The position numbers and the translations under genes are program-made. The notes beneath the pieces were generated by a model. The model was not told the origin of the DNA and did no database searches. It saw only the letters and a list, made by a program, of their open reading frames with translations. 64,000 nt of DNA from an uncultured bacterium (lineage in GTDB: Bacteria; Actinomycetota; Coriobacteriia; Coriobacteriales; Atopobiaceae), in contig CAJMNO010000010.1 of NCBI GenBank assembly GCA_905214865.1, positions 1-64,000 of the forward strand. Reading direction: 5' to 3'. Shown piece after piece: positions 34,424-45,900 of this stretch (position 1 is its first letter; each line of letters starts with the position of its first letter).

Positions 34424-36637
34424 ATGGCTGTAAGCGACTCCGAGCTGTCACTCACAAAGGATGACCTGTATCTCATGGGACAGGGGTCCTGGTACCGCAG
34501 CTACGAGAAGATGGGCGCACATCCTGCCACCCGCGATGGGGTGGACGGCTACCACTTCTCCGTCTGGGCCCCGGACGTCAGGAGCGTCAGGGTCATCGGC
34601 GACTTCAACGACTGGGACATCGAGGCGAACTTCCTGGACCACACCCCCACGGGCGGGGTGTGGGAGGGCTTCATCCCCGGGGTCACCGAGGGGCAGCTCT
34701 ACAAGTATGTGATAGAGACCGGCCGCGGGGATCTGCTCTACAAGGCGGATCCTTATGCGTTCTACGCCGAGTGCCCTCCGGGAACCGCCTCCAGGACCAC
34801 GAGCCTTGACGGCTACAAGTGGGGCGACTCCAAGTACCTCAAGGCCCGCGCCTCCCGTGACATGATGAAGAGCCCGCTCAACATCTTCGAGGTCCACCTG
34901 GGCAGCTGGAAGCGTCACGATGACGACCTTGCGGGCAACGGCGACCCCGACTCCGACGAGCACAGCGGCAGCTACCTCACCTACGACGAGCTCTCGGAGC
35001 AGCTCGTGGACTACGTCAAGGAGATGGGTTACTCGCACATCGAGGTGCTCCCCGTGATGGAGCACCCGTTTGACGGCTCGTGGGGCTACCAGGTTACCGG
35101 GTACTACGCCCCCACCTCGCGCTACGGCAACCCCAAGCAGTTCATGCACTTTGTCGACGCCTGCCACCAGGCCGGCATTGGCGTGATCCTGGACTGGGTC
35201 CCGGGGGGATTCTGCCGCGACGAGCACGGCCTGGTTCACTTCAACGGAGGAAAGCTCTACGAGAAGGAGGAGCATCCCAACTGGGGAACCTTCAAGTTTG
35301 ACCTGGGCAGGCGAGAGGTCCAGACCTTCCTGGTGAGCAACCTGCTCTACTGGGTGGGCGTGTATCACGCCGACGGCGTCCGCATGGACGGCGTCACGAG
35401 CATGCTCTACCTCAACTTTGGCGTGGACGACCCCAGCCAGAAGAAGTTCAACGAGAAGGGGACCGAGGAGGACCTGGTCGCCATCAAGTTTGTGCAGGCG
35501 TGCAACGAGGCAGTTGAGAAGTACTACCCCGACGTTATGATGATCGCCGAGGAGTCCACCGCCTGGCCGCTCGTGACGTACCCGCCCAAGGATGGCGGCC
35601 TGGGCTTCCACTTCAAGTGGGACATGGGCTGGATGAACGACACGCTGCACTACATGCAGACCGACTTCCCGTTCCGCCCGGGCAACCACCGGCTCCTCAC
35701 GTTCTCGACCATGTACCAGTTCAACGAGAACTTTGTCCTTCCCCTCTCGCACGACGAGGTCGTTCACGGCAAGTGCTCGCTCATCACCCGCCAGCCGGGT
35801 GACTACTGGCGCCAGTTTGCGGGCATGCGCTCGCTCGCGCTCTACCAGATGACGCACTCCGGCGGCAAGCTCAACTTCATGGGCAACGAGATAGCCCAGT
35901 TCATCGAGTGGCGCTACTACGAGGGCATCCAGTACTTCCTCACCGAGCAGTACGAGAGCCATGCCCACTTCCAGCACTACGTGGCGGCACTCAACCACTT
36001 CTACAACGAGCATCCCGCCCTGTGGCAGAACTCCTACACCAACGAGGGCTTTGAGTGGATAGACGCCGACAACAGCGAGCAGTCGGTCATCTCGTTCGTG
36101 CGCAAGGGGGACGACCCCAAGGACACCCTCGTGGTCCTCATCAACTTTGACGTCAACCCGCACGAGGACTTCCGCGTGGGGGTCCCCATGAGCGGCTATT
36201 GGGTCGAGGCGTTCAACTCCGACAGCCAGGAGTTTGGCGGCTCGGGCGTCACCAACGGCGACCATCGCTTCGCCTCGCAGGAGACCCCCTGGAACATGCG
36301 CGACAACTCGGTTGAGCTCAGGCTCCCGCCGCTTGCCGGGCTGATGCTGCGCTACGACGGGCCTCTCCCCGCCAAGAAGAAGCCTGCCACCACGGCCAAG
36401 CCCAAGGTTGCCAAGACGTCGAAGGCCTCGAAGGGCGCGACGGGCAAGCCAGCCACCGAGAGGGCTGCCAAGCCGGCGGCGGCAAGGGGCTCCTCCTCCC
36501 GTGGCGCCAAGCGCGCCTCGTCCGCCAAGCCGGCGGCGACGGGCACGGCACCGGCCAAGGGGAAGACTCCCGCAAGCGCCGCCAAGTCCTCTCGAAGGGG
36601 CGCAAAGCCTGGTGCGACGGGGAGGGGAAAGAGCTAA
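34424..36637 (+). CDS. glgB: Glycogen branching enzyme with lysine/alanine-rich tail
   Basis: 737 residues from ATG 34424. The CBM48 domain covers about 30-140. The GH13 barrel has nucleophile D322 (GVRMDGVTSML), acid E376 (MIAEES) and the LSHDEVVHGK motif near 440-450. The C-domain ends near 648. An added tail of about 88 residues (650-737) is made of Lys, Ala, Pro, Ser and Arg repeats, like a histone H1 tail; ordinary GlgB ends before it. The enzyme makes alpha-1,6 branches in glycogen. It is the first gene of a six-gene glycogen operon on this strand. Confidence 0.95.
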   Translation: MAVSDSELSLTKDDLYLMGQGSWYRSYEKMGAHPATRDGVDGYHFSVWAPDVRSVRVIGDFNDWDIEANFLDHTPTGGVWEGFIPGVTEGQLYKYVIETGRGDLLYKADPYAFYAECPPGTASRTTSLDGYKWGDSKYLKARASRDMMKSPLNIFEVHLGSWKRHDDDLAGNGDPDSDEHSGSYLTYDELSEQLVDYVKEMGYSHIEVLPVMEHPFDGSWGYQVTGYYAPTSRYGNPKQFMHFVDACHQAGIGVILDWVPGGFCRDEHGLVHFNGGKLYEKEEHPNWGTFKFDLGRREVQTFLVSNLLYWVGVYHADGVRMDGVTSMLYLNFGVDDPSQKKFNEKGTEEDLVAIKFVQACNEAVEKYYPDVMMIAEESTAWPLVTYPPKDGGLGFHFKWDMGWMNDTLHYMQTDFPFRPGNHRLLTFSTMYQFNENFVLPLSHDEVVHGKCSLITRQPGDYWRQFAGMRSLALYQMTHSGGKLNFMGNEIAQFIEWRYYEGIQYFLTEQYESHAHFQHYVAALNHFYNEHPALWQNSYTNEGFEWIDADNSEQSVISFVRKGDDPKDTLVVLINFDVNPHEDFRVGVPMSGYWVEAFNSDSQEFGGSGVTNGDHRFASQETPWNMRDNSVELRLPPLAGLMLRYDGPLPAKKKPATTAKPKVAKTSKASKGATGKPATERAAKPAAARGSSSRGAKRASSAKPAATGTAPAKGKTPASAAKSSRRGAKPGATGRGKS

Positions 36638-36728
36638 CACCGACCCCATGGATTTTGACGTAACCTCTTTTGGTGCGTGGGGTCGCACGGCCTTTCGCCA
36701 CGTCGGACTAGCGAAATGAGGCATGCAT

Positions 36729-39158
36729 ATGACAGCCAAGAACAATAGAATCTTCCAGAGCAAGGAGGACTTCCTCTCCCAGTACTGCGACGCATGCGAG
36801 ACGTTTGCGGGCAAGGGCTTCGAGGAGCTCAACGACCAGGAGCGCTACTACGTCCTCGCGTCGCTCGTGGCGAGCAAGGCAAAGAACGTGCGTGCGGTGG
36901 CCCGTCCCGAGGGCAAGGAGGTCTACTACTTCTCCCTCGAGTTCCTGATCGGCCCGCTCCTGGACAACTACCTCCTCAACTTTGGCGTCCGCGACATCGT
37001 CGAGGAGGGCTGCAGCGACCTGGGGACCTCCCTCGACCTGCTGCTCTCGCAAGAGGTGGACCCTGGCCTGGGCAACGGTGGCCTCGGTCGTCTCGCCGCC
37101 TGCTTCATGGACTCCATGGCCGCGCTGGGAATCAACGGCAACGGCAACGGCATGCGCTACCGCTACGGCCTGTTCAAGCAGGTCATCGAGGACGGTCGCC
37201 AGGTCGAGAAGATGGACAACTGGCTCGAGCACGGCTTCCCCTGGGAGACGCGCAAGAACGAGTCGGCCGTCATCGTCCAGTTTGGCGGCAACGTCGTGCG
37301 CCACGAGGAGAACGGCCGCTACTGGTTCACCCAGGAGGGCGGCGACCTGGTGAAGGCCGTCCCGTACGACGTGCCCATCGTTGGGTACGGCGGAAAGACC
37401 GTCAACAACCTGCGCCTGTGGAGCGCCGAGCCCGCCGAGGAGAACTTTGACCTCGACGCGTTCAACGCGGGCGACTACGCCAAGGCCATGAAGTTCCGCT
37501 CCGACGTAGAGGCGATCTCGCAGATCTTGTATCCCAACGACTCGGGCGAGCACGGTCGCATCCTACGCCTGAAGCAGGAGTACCTGTTCGTCTCCGCCGG
37601 CCTGCAGACCATCCTGCGCGCGTACGAGAAGAAGTTTGGCCCCAAGTGGGAGGACCTTGGCAAGCACGTCGCCATCCACACCAACGACACCCATCCCGCC
37701 ATGTGCGGACCCGAGCTCATGCGCATCCTGGTCGACGACAAGGGCGTCGACTTTGGCCTCGCCTTCAAGATCGCCCGGGAGACCATCAGCTACACCAACC
37801 ACACCGTGATGCCCGAGGCCCTGGAGAAGTGGCCCATCAACACCTTCCGCGCCCTTCTCCCGCGCACCTACATGTTCATTGAGGAGATCGACCGCCGCTA
37901 CCGCGAGAGCTTCCCCCACGACCGCGACAACTGGCAGGACCTTCTCGCCCAGACCGCGATCCTGTGGGACGGCCAGGTCAGGATGGCCAACCTCTCGGTC
38001 ATCTTCTCCCACTCCGTCAACGGCGTCTCGGCGCTGCACACGGGCATCCTCGAGGCAGAGACCCTGCACGGCTTCTACGAGCTCACGCCCGAGAAGTTCA
38101 ACAACAAGACCAACGGCATCAGCCACCGTCGCTTCCTGGGCAACGCAAACCCGTCGTACGCGCGGCTCATCAGCAACACCATCGGCGAGGGGTGGCTGTC
38201 CGACGCCAACGAGCTCAAGAAGCTCGAGCCCTACGCCGACGACGCGTCGTTCCTGGAGGAGTTCGAGAAGGCCAAGCTCGAGAACAAGCGTCGCCTCGCC
38301 AAGTACATCGCGGACACCACGGGGGTCGAGCTGGACACCTCGATGGTCTTCGATGTGCAGGTGAAGCGCTTCCACGCCTACAAGAGGCAGCTCCTCAACG
38401 TGTTCAAGATCCTCGACCTGTACAACCGCATCATCTCTGACTCCTCGTTCCAGCCCAGGCCCACCGCGTTCGTGTTCTCGGGCAAGGCGGCGCAGAGCTA
38501 CACCTTCGCCAAGGAGGTCATCCGCCTCATCAACTCGGTGGCCGAGGTCGTGAACAGCGACGCCCGCGTCAACGACAAGATCAGGGTCGCCTTCGTCCCC
38601 AACTTCGCCGTCTCGAGCGCGCAGCTCATCTACCCCGCAGCCGAGATCTCCGAGCAGATCAGCTGGGCGGGCTCCGAGGCGTCCGGCACCTCCAACATGA
38701 AGCTCATGATGAACGGCGCGATCACGCTGGGGACCTACGACGGAGCCAACGTCGAGATCTGCAAGCTCGTGGGTGACGACAACATCAAGATCTTCGGCCT
38801 GCGCACCGAGGAGGTCGAGAACCTGCGTGCGAGTGGCAAGTACTGGGCATGGGACGCCTACAACGCCGACCGCCCGCGCCTCGGCCGCATCGTGGACGAG
38901 CTCACCGACGGCACCCTCGCGCACCTCTCGGGCAACTTCGAGAGCATCCGCGACGAGCTCATGGTCAACAACGACCACGACCTGGTGCTCAAGGACTTCT
39001 ACTCGTACGTGAGCGCATGGGAGGAGCTCACCGCCTCCTACGCCGACCGCAAGGCCTGGAACCGTTCGGCGGTCCTCAACACTGCTCGGTCGGGATATTT
39101 CTCCAGTGACCGAACCATTCGCGAGTACGCCAACGACATTTGGCATATTGGAGATTAG
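36729..39158 (+). CDS. glgP: Glycogen phosphorylase
   Basis: 809 residues. The second of two close ATGs (36729) is seven bases from GAGG and is preferred over 36723. Family motifs: [15 protein letters not shown] near residue 115-130, TNDTHPAMC, and the PLP lysine in [12 protein letters not shown] with TYDGANVEI after it. The enzyme releases glucose-1-phosphate from glycogen ends. It lies 91 bp after glgB, a gap with a weak hairpin but no terminator. Confidence 0.96.
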   Translation: MTAKNNRIFQSKEDFLSQYCDACETFAGKGFEELNDQERYYVLASLVASKAKNVRAVARPEGKEVYYFSLEFLIGPLLDNYLLNFGVRDIVEEGCSDLGTSLDLLLSQEVDPGLGNGGLGRLAACFMDSMAALGINGNGNGMRYRYGLFKQVIEDGRQVEKMDNWLEHGFPWETRKNESAVIVQFGGNVVRHEENGRYWFTQEGGDLVKAVPYDVPIVGYGGKTVNNLRLWSAEPAEENFDLDAFNAGDYAKAMKFRSDVEAISQILYPNDSGEHGRILRLKQEYLFVSAGLQTILRAYEKKFGPKWEDLGKHVAIHTNDTHPAMCGPELMRILVDDKGVDFGLAFKIARETISYTNHTVMPEALEKWPINTFRALLPRTYMFIEEIDRRYRESFPHDRDNWQDLLAQTAILWDGQVRMANLSVIFSHSVNGVSALHTGILEAETLHGFYELTPEKFNNKTNGISHRRFLGNANPSYARLISNTIGEGWLSDANELKKLEPYADDASFLEEFEKAKLENKRRLAKYIADTTGVELDTSMVFDVQVKRFHAYKRQLLNVFKILDLYNRIISDSSFQPRPTAFVFSGKAAQSYTFAKEVIRLINSVAEVVNSDARVNDKIRVAFVPNFAVSSAQLIYPAAEISEQISWAGSEASGTSNMKLMMNGAITLGTYDGANVEICKLVGDDNIKIFGLRTEEVENLRASGKYWAWDAYNADRPRLGRIVDELTDGTLAHLSGNFESIRDELMVNNDHDLVLKDFYSYVSAWEELTASYADRKAWNRSAVLNTARSGYFSSDRTIREYANDIWHIGD

Positions 39159-39187
39159 AAGAGTTTTTTGGACGAAAGGGGTTCCTC

Positions 39188-40336
39188 ATGAGCAAGAAGG
39201 AATGCATTGCGATGCTTCTTGCCGGTGGCCAGGGAAGCAGGCTCGGCGTTCTCACGCGCGACATCGCCAAGCCCGCAGTGTCCTTCGGCGCAAAGTACCG
39301 CATCATCGACTTTGCCCTCTCCAACTGTGCCAACTCCGGTGTTGACACGGTGGGCGTCCTCACCCAGTACAGGCCGTACCTGCTTCACTCCTACATCGGC
39401 AGCGGCGCGGCGTGGAACCTGGACGAGGGTGACGGCGGGGTCTCGATCCTGCCTCCGTACGCCACGCAGACTGGCGGCGCATGGTATGCGGGAACGGCGG
39501 ACGCGGTCACGCAGAACATCGGCTTCATCGAGCAGAACGACCCCGACTACGTCCTGATCCTCTCTGGCGACCAGCTGTATCGCATGGACTACCAGAAGAT
39601 GCTCGAGAACCACAAGCGCCACAACGCCGACCTCACCGTTGCCGTCATGCCGGTGCCCTGGGAGGAGGCGTCGCGCTTCGGCATCATCACGCAGGACGAC
39701 GACGAGCGCATCCTCAAGTTCACGGAGAAGCCCAACAAGCCCGACAGCAACCTCGCCTCCATGGGCATCTACATCTTCAACGCCAAGCTGCTGGTCGACA
39801 CCCTCAGGGAGGACGCCATCGATCAGACGTCCGAGCACGACTTCGGCAAGAACATCATCCCCAAGCTCCTTGCCGACGGCAAGCGCCTGTACACCTACGA
39901 GTTCCAGGGCTTCTGGCGCGACGTCGGCACCATCGCCAGCTACCACGAGACGAGCATGGACCTGCTTGGCATGCAGCCCGACTTCGACCTGTACGACGCC
40001 GAGAACCCCATCATGAGCAACGCCGGAGCCAAGCCGCCCGCGTACGTGGGCCCCAACGGGGCGATTGACGACTGCCTGGTGGGCAACGGCGCGCAGATCT
40101 TTGGCAGCGTCAGGCACTCCATCGTCTCCACCTCCGCCTACGTGGGCGAGAGGGCCGTGGTCGAGGATTCCGTCCTCCTGCCCGGCGCAACGGTGAAGGA
40201 TGGTGCGCACGTGGTGCGCGCGATTCTCGGTGAGAACAGCGTGGTCGAGGACAACGTGGTCCTTGGCAGCGTTGACCAGACGAAGGACACCGCGGTCATT
40301 GGCAACGACGTGGTGGTCGGAAAGGGGGAGGAGTAA
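39188..40336 (+). CDS. glgC: Glucose-1-phosphate adenylyltransferase, catalytic subunit
   Basis: 382 residues from ATG 39188 (AAAGGGG upstream). The nucleotide-binding start [15 protein letters not shown], the catalytic [11 protein letters not shown] and FTEKP, and the C-terminal left-handed beta helix are all present. It makes ADP-glucose for glycogen synthesis. A paired GlgD follows two bases later, so the active enzyme is probably a GlgC/GlgD hetero-oligomer as in Bacillus and clostridia. Confidence 0.96.
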   Translation: MSKKECIAMLLAGGQGSRLGVLTRDIAKPAVSFGAKYRIIDFALSNCANSGVDTVGVLTQYRPYLLHSYIGSGAAWNLDEGDGGVSILPPYATQTGGAWYAGTADAVTQNIGFIEQNDPDYVLILSGDQLYRMDYQKMLENHKRHNADLTVAVMPVPWEEASRFGIITQDDDERILKFTEKPNKPDSNLASMGIYIFNAKLLVDTLREDAIDQTSEHDFGKNIIPKLLADGKRLYTYEFQGFWRDVGTIASYHETSMDLLGMQPDFDLYDAENPIMSNAGAKPPAYVGPNGAIDDCLVGNGAQIFGSVRHSIVSTSAYVGERAVVEDSVLLPGATVKDGAHVVRAILGENSVVEDNVVLGSVDQTKDTAVIGNDVVVGKGEE

Positions 40337-40338
40337 CG

Positions 40339-41433
40339 ATGGAGAAGCTCATCGGCCTCGTCACTGCCAACTACTCCACTAAGTATCCGAGCGCCCTCTC
40401 CGAGACGCGCCCCGTGGCCTCCGTCCCATACCTGGGCCGCTACCGCGTGGTTGACTTCGCGCTCTCCAACATGGCCAACGCGGGCATCCGCACCGTCGGC
40501 CTGATCATGCCCTACAACTACCGGTCGCTCATCGACCACGTGGGGTCCGGGCGCGACTGGAACCTCGCCCGAAAGAAGGGCGGCCTCTTCATCCTCCCCG
40601 GCTCCGCCTTCGGCACGTCCCGCACGGGTTCGCGCTTCCTGCTCCGCGACCTCGAGCACAACAAGGTCTACCTCAAGCGCAGCACGGCCGACCTGGTCAT
40701 CCTCAGCTCCGCGAGCTTCGTGTACAACATGGACTACAACCAGCTCGCCGCCGCCCACAGCCAGAGTGGCGCCGACATCACCGTCGTGACCAAGAGTGCC
40801 ACCGAGAAGGACGTGGACGTCACCGGGTTCGTGGTCGAAGACGGCAGGGTGCACGGCATCCGCCATGGCGTGGCCTTTGGCGACGAGGCGTTTCTCGACT
40901 GCTTCGTGGTCAGGCGCGAGTTCCTGCTCAACCTCCTCGACTGGTACGAGCAGAACGACTACCTCGACCTCTTCGAGGCCCTGTCGGGCGACTACGGCCG
41001 CGTGGACGTGCGCACCTATCGCTTTGACGGCTATGCCGAGCCCATCTTCAACAAGGACGCGTACTTCCGCTCCAACATGCAGATGCTCGACCCCAAGATC
41101 TTGGCGGAGCTCTTCCCCGCGGGGAGGCCGATCATGACCAAGGCGCACGACAACGCGCCCGCCAAGTTCGAGTCCGGTTCGCACGTGAGCAACTCCGCCG
41201 TGAGCGGCAGCTGCCGCATCTATGGCACGGTCACCAACTCCATCCTCGGCCGCAGCGTCGTGGTGGAGAGCGGCGCCACGGTCAACAACTCCATCGTGAT
41301 GCAGTCCTGCGTCATCAAGAGCGGCGCCCGCGTGGAGAACGCCATCGTCGATCGCAACAACGTGGTCCCCGCCGGCACCGAGCTCCGCGGGACGCCCGAT
41401 GACCTGTTCATCAAGGAGAAGGCCGCGGACTAG
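40339..41433 (+). CDS. glgD: Glucose-1-phosphate adenylyltransferase, regulatory subunit GlgD
   Basis: 364 residues from ATG 40339, with GGAGGAG inside the end of glgC. It keeps the fold of GlgC but lacks the GGQGSRL nucleotide loop (it has LVTANYSTK) and the LSGDQLY aspartate (LSSASFVYNMDY). Those losses are the mark of the non-catalytic GlgD partner. It modulates GlgC activity. Confidence 0.93.
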   Translation: MEKLIGLVTANYSTKYPSALSETRPVASVPYLGRYRVVDFALSNMANAGIRTVGLIMPYNYRSLIDHVGSGRDWNLARKKGGLFILPGSAFGTSRTGSRFLLRDLEHNKVYLKRSTADLVILSSASFVYNMDYNQLAAAHSQSGADITVVTKSATEKDVDVTGFVVEDGRVHGIRHGVAFGDEAFLDCFVVRREFLLNLLDWYEQNDYLDLFEALSGDYGRVDVRTYRFDGYAEPIFNKDAYFRSNMQMLDPKILAELFPAGRPIMTKAHDNAPAKFESGSHVSNSAVSGSCRIYGTVTNSILGRSVVVESGATVNNSIVMQSCVIKSGARVENAIVDRNNVVPAGTELRGTPDDLFIKEKAAD

Positions 41434-41442
41434 GGAAGCGAT

Positions 41443-42918
41443 ATGTCTTATAGGGAAAGCAGGAAGATGAGGGTGCTCTTCGCGGCGTCGGAGGCGGTCC
41501 CGTTTGTCAAGACGGGCGGCCTGGGCGACGTCGCGGGGTCCCTCCCGCGCGCCCTCAACGCGGCAGGCGCGGACGTATCGGTGATCCTGCCCAAGTACGG
41601 CAGCATCCCGCAGGAGTACCAGGACCAGATGAGGCACGTGGCGGAGTTCTACGTGCCCCTCGCCTGGCGCAACGTGTACTGCGGGATCGAGAAGCTCACC
41701 TACAAGGGCGTCACGTTCTACTTCGTGGACAACGAGGCGTACTTCAAGCGTGACGGCATCTATGGCTACTTCGACGACGGGGAGCGCTACGCGTTCTTCT
41801 CCAAGGCAATCTGCGAGGCGATTCAGAACGTCCCCGAGCTCCAGGTGGACGTGCTCCAGTGCAACGACTGGCAGACCGCGATGGCCCCCGTGTTCCTCCG
41901 GGAGTTCTATCAGGGCTCGTGGGCGTGCCGCAACGTGAAGACCATCTTCACCGTGCACAACGTCAAGTTCCAGGGGCAGTTCTCCGACAAGGTGCTGCAG
42001 GACATCCTCGGCCTTGCCGACAACCCCACGGCAGCCAGCCAGCTCTACGTGGACCGCGACTCCATCAACTACATGAAGGGCGCGCTCCTGTACTCCGACC
42101 TCATCACCACGGTGAGCCCCAGCTATGCCAGCGAGCTGCAGATGCCGTTCTATGGCGAGGGGATGGATGCCATCTTCCGCCGCCGCTCCAACGCTCTGCG
42201 CGGTATCCTCAACGGCATCGACGTGGACACCTGGAACCCTGCGACGGACCCGCTCATCTCGCATCGCTACGCGGTGGTCGACATGGGTCCCAAGGCACAG
42301 GACAAGGCGGAGCTCCAGCGCGAGCTCGGCCTTGCGGAGGATCCCACGCGCCCGCTGGTGGTCATGATCGGCCGCCTCACCAACCAGAAGGGCCTCGGCC
42401 TGGTCCGCTATGCCATGAACCGACTCATGGACCGCGGCGTCCAGGTTGCCATCCTGGGAACGGGCGACAAGGACCAGGAGGACGCCTTCAAGTACTTTGA
42501 CTGGACGTACGGCGACAGGATGGCGGCGAGGATCGCGTTCGACAACGCCCTGAGCCATCGCATGTACGCCGGCGGCGACATCCTCCTGATGCCGTCCGAG
42601 TTCGAGCCTTGCGGCCTCTCGCAGATGATCGCCATGCGCTATGGCACGCTTCCCGTGGTGCGCGAGACCGGCGGCCTGCAGGACAGCGTGGTCCCGTACA
42701 ACAAGTTCACGGGCGAGGGCACGGGCTTCCGCTTCGCCAACATGAACGCGGACGAGATGGCGGACTGCCTGCTTGGCGCATGCGAGGTCTTCTGGACCGA
42801 CCACGACGCATGGGCTAAGCTACAGCGTCAGGCAATGGAGACGGACTTCAGCTGGGACAGGGCCGCCGACGAGTACCTTGGCATCTATCACGACCTTCAC
42901 CCAGAGATTGACCGATAA
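41443..42918 (+). CDS. glgA: Glycogen synthase (ADP-glucose, GT5)
   Basis: 491 residues from ATG 41443 (GGGAAG upstream). An ATG at 41467 just before RVLFAASEA is an alternative that would match the family N-terminus more closely. KTGGLGDVAGSLP binds ADP-glucose; FTVHNVKFQG, MPSEFEPCGLSQ and the ETGGLQDSV end are GT5 hallmarks. It extends alpha-1,4-glucan chains. Confidence 0.95.
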   Translation: MSYRESRKMRVLFAASEAVPFVKTGGLGDVAGSLPRALNAAGADVSVILPKYGSIPQEYQDQMRHVAEFYVPLAWRNVYCGIEKLTYKGVTFYFVDNEAYFKRDGIYGYFDDGERYAFFSKAICEAIQNVPELQVDVLQCNDWQTAMAPVFLREFYQGSWACRNVKTIFTVHNVKFQGQFSDKVLQDILGLADNPTAASQLYVDRDSINYMKGALLYSDLITTVSPSYASELQMPFYGEGMDAIFRRRSNALRGILNGIDVDTWNPATDPLISHRYAVVDMGPKAQDKAELQRELGLAEDPTRPLVVMIGRLTNQKGLGLVRYAMNRLMDRGVQVAILGTGDKDQEDAFKYFDWTYGDRMAARIAFDNALSHRMYAGGDILLMPSEFEPCGLSQMIAMRYGTLPVVRETGGLQDSVVPYNKFTGEGTGFRFANMNADEMADCLLGACEVFWTDHDAWAKLQRQAMETDFSWDRAADEYLGIYHDLHPEIDR

Positions 42919-42942
42919 GAGCAGAAGAGGCAGGCGGCCCGC

Positions 42943-45900
42943 TTGAAAGCTAGGCACATCACCTCCGACGCGCGTTACCGGACCCCCTTCGGCGCCGCCC
43001 CCGCGGGCGGCGCCGTCGTGCTGTCCATCGACGTGTGGGACGAGCCGGAGGCAACAGCGCAACTGCGCATATGGATCGACGAGCGCGGGGAGATCCTTCT
43101 TCCCATGACGGGGGAGCGGGAGGACGACCACCTGCACTTCTCCGCACGCTTTGAGCCAAGCGAGCCGGAGGTGATCTGGTACTCGTTCCTCATCACCGCC
43201 GCCGACGGCGCGGTGTGGCGCTACGGCGCCGCCTGCGAGCACGGCCGCGGCGAGGGTGCGTTTGCCTACGGCGAGCCCCCCTCGTTCCAAATCACGGTGT
43301 ACCAGCGCCAGCGCACGGTGATGCCCGACTGGTTCAAGGGTGGCGTCGCCTACCAGATCTTCCCGGACCGCTTTGCACGCGGGGACGACTGGGAGGGCCG
43401 TGTTCACGATGCGCTCGATGCCCCTCGCAAGGGGCCCGACCGCGTCCTGGTCGATGACTGGGGCCGCTACCCCCGCTACGACCGTAACCCCGACGGCTCG
43501 GTGTGCAGCTGGGACTTCTATGGCGGCACGCTGGAGGGCGTGCGGGAGAAGCTCCCCTACCTCCAGGGCATGGGCGTCACGGTGATCTACCTCAATCCCA
43601 TCTTCGAGGCAGCCTCCAACCACCGCTATGACACCGCCGACTTCCTGAGGGTCGATCCCATGCTGGGCGACGAGGAGTCGTTCTCCCGCCTGTGCCACGA
43701 CGCGGGGGAGAGGGGCATCTCCATCATCCTCGACGGCGTGTTCAACCATTGCGGGCGAGACTCCCGCTACTTTGACTTCTTTGGCAACTACGGTGGCGAG
43801 GGAGCCTACCAGAGCCCCCACTCCCGCTATCGTAGCTGGTTCAAGTTCAACGACGACGGCACCTACCAGAGCTGGTGGGGCGTGGGCGACCTGCCCGACT
43901 TCAACCAGGACAACCCCGAGTACCGCGAGCTCATCTGCGGTCACGACGGCGTCATCCGCAAGTGGCTGCGCCTTGGCGCCCGTGGGTGGCGGCTCGACGT
44001 GGCGGACGAGCTGTCCGACGACTTCATCGCCGACATCAAGAGTGCCGCCCTGGCGGAGAGGCCCGATGCCCTTCTCATCGGCGAGGTGTGGGAGGACGCC
44101 TCCAACAAGCTCGCCTACGGCAAGCTGCGCAAGTACTTCCAGGGGGCGGAGCTCGACTCGACCATGAACTACCCCCTGCGTCACGCCCTGGAGGACTTTC
44201 TCACCAACAAGGCGGGTGCGCCGGAGTTTGTGTCCACGCTCCGCTCGCTCCAGGAGAACTACCCGCGCGAGAACTTCTACTCCACGCTCAACATGCTGGG
44301 CAGTCACGATCGCATCCGCCTGCTCACGATCCTGGGAGACGCGCCGGCGCAGGCGCAGATGAGCGACGACGAGAAGTACCGCTTCCGCCTGGACGAGGGG
44401 CATCGCTCGCTCGCGATAAGCCGCCTGTGGTGCGCGGCGCTCCTGCAGATGACGCTGCCTGGCGTCCCCTGCGTCTACTACGGGGACGAGGCCGGCCTGG
44501 AGGGGTACTCCGACCCGTACTGCCGCGCCACCTTCCCCTGGGGGCACGAGGACGCGGACTGCAAGACCATCTATCGCAACGCCATTGCCATCCGCAAGTC
44601 GCTCCCGGTGTTCGTGGATGGAGACTTCGAGCCCTTCGCCATCGGCGATGACGTGTTTGGGTTCTGGCGCCGCGACGACGAGAGCTCGGTGTGCGTCCTC
44701 GTCAACGCGAGCCTCAAGAAGTCCCACACCGTGACCGTCCCCGCAGCGGGCCCCTGCGTGGATGACATCGTGACCGGCAACGTTCCGGAGGTGGGGGACG
44801 GCGGCGCCCAGGTGTTCCTCTGGCCGCTCGGGACCTCCGTGCTGTACTTTCACGAGGAGCAGCGCCTTCAGCAGTCCATGCCCCACGGCATGGGCGTCCT
44901 CGCCCACATCACCTCCGTCCCCAACCCGGACAAGCCGGGCAGGCACGGCACCCTGGGCGAGCCCACCCGCAGGTTCATCGACTACCTTGCGGCGGGCAAG
45001 CAGTGCTACTGGCAGGTGCTTCCCGCCAACCCGACCGACTCGTTTGGCTCGCCGTACGCGGGTCTCTCCGCCTTTGCCGGCAACCGAGAGCTCATGTGGG
45101 GCATCGAGGACGGTCGCACCTCGTTCAGGGCCGACTTTGAGGAGACGCCCAGCTTCCGTCGCTTCATGGAGAAGAACGAGCGCTGGCTGATGCCGTACGC
45201 CACGTTCCTCGCCATACGCAAGCAGGAGGGTGGCATCCCCTGGCAGGAGTGGCCAAAGCGTTATCGCGAGTGGTCGCCCAAGCTTGCCACGAGGGAGGAG
45301 CTGAGGAGCGAGGTCCGTCGTGTCTGCGCCACGCAATACGAGTTCCAGCGCCAGTGGGACGAGATGCGACACTATGCCAACGAGCGTGGCATCCAGCTCA
45401 TAGGCGACATGCCCATGTACGTCTCGGCTGACTCCGCCGACGTGTGGGCCGAGCGCGAGATCTTCGAGCTTGGCCCGGACGGCACGCCCGCCCTCCGAGC
45501 CGGCTGCCCACCCGACAGCTTCTCGGCCGACGGCCAGCTGTGGGGCAACCCAACCTACAGGTGGGACGTGCTGCGCCAGACGGGCTACGACTGGTGGATG
45601 CGCCGCTTTGAGCGCGCGTTCGAGCTGTACGACTACGTGCGCCTGGACCACTTCCTGGGCTTCTCGTCGTACTACACCATCCCCAAAGGCAAGACCGCCC
45701 TGGAGGGCTCGTGGAACTTTGGGCCCGGCCTGGACCTCTTCCGCGAGGCGCGGCGTCGCTTTGGTGACCTCCCGTTCATTGCCGAGGACCTTGGCACGGT
45801 CACGCCGGCGGTTCGCGCGCTGCTGGCGGCGACCGGCTTCCCGGGCATGGACGTGATCCAGTTTGCGGACGAGGACGTGCGGAAGGGCTTCCATCCCAAG

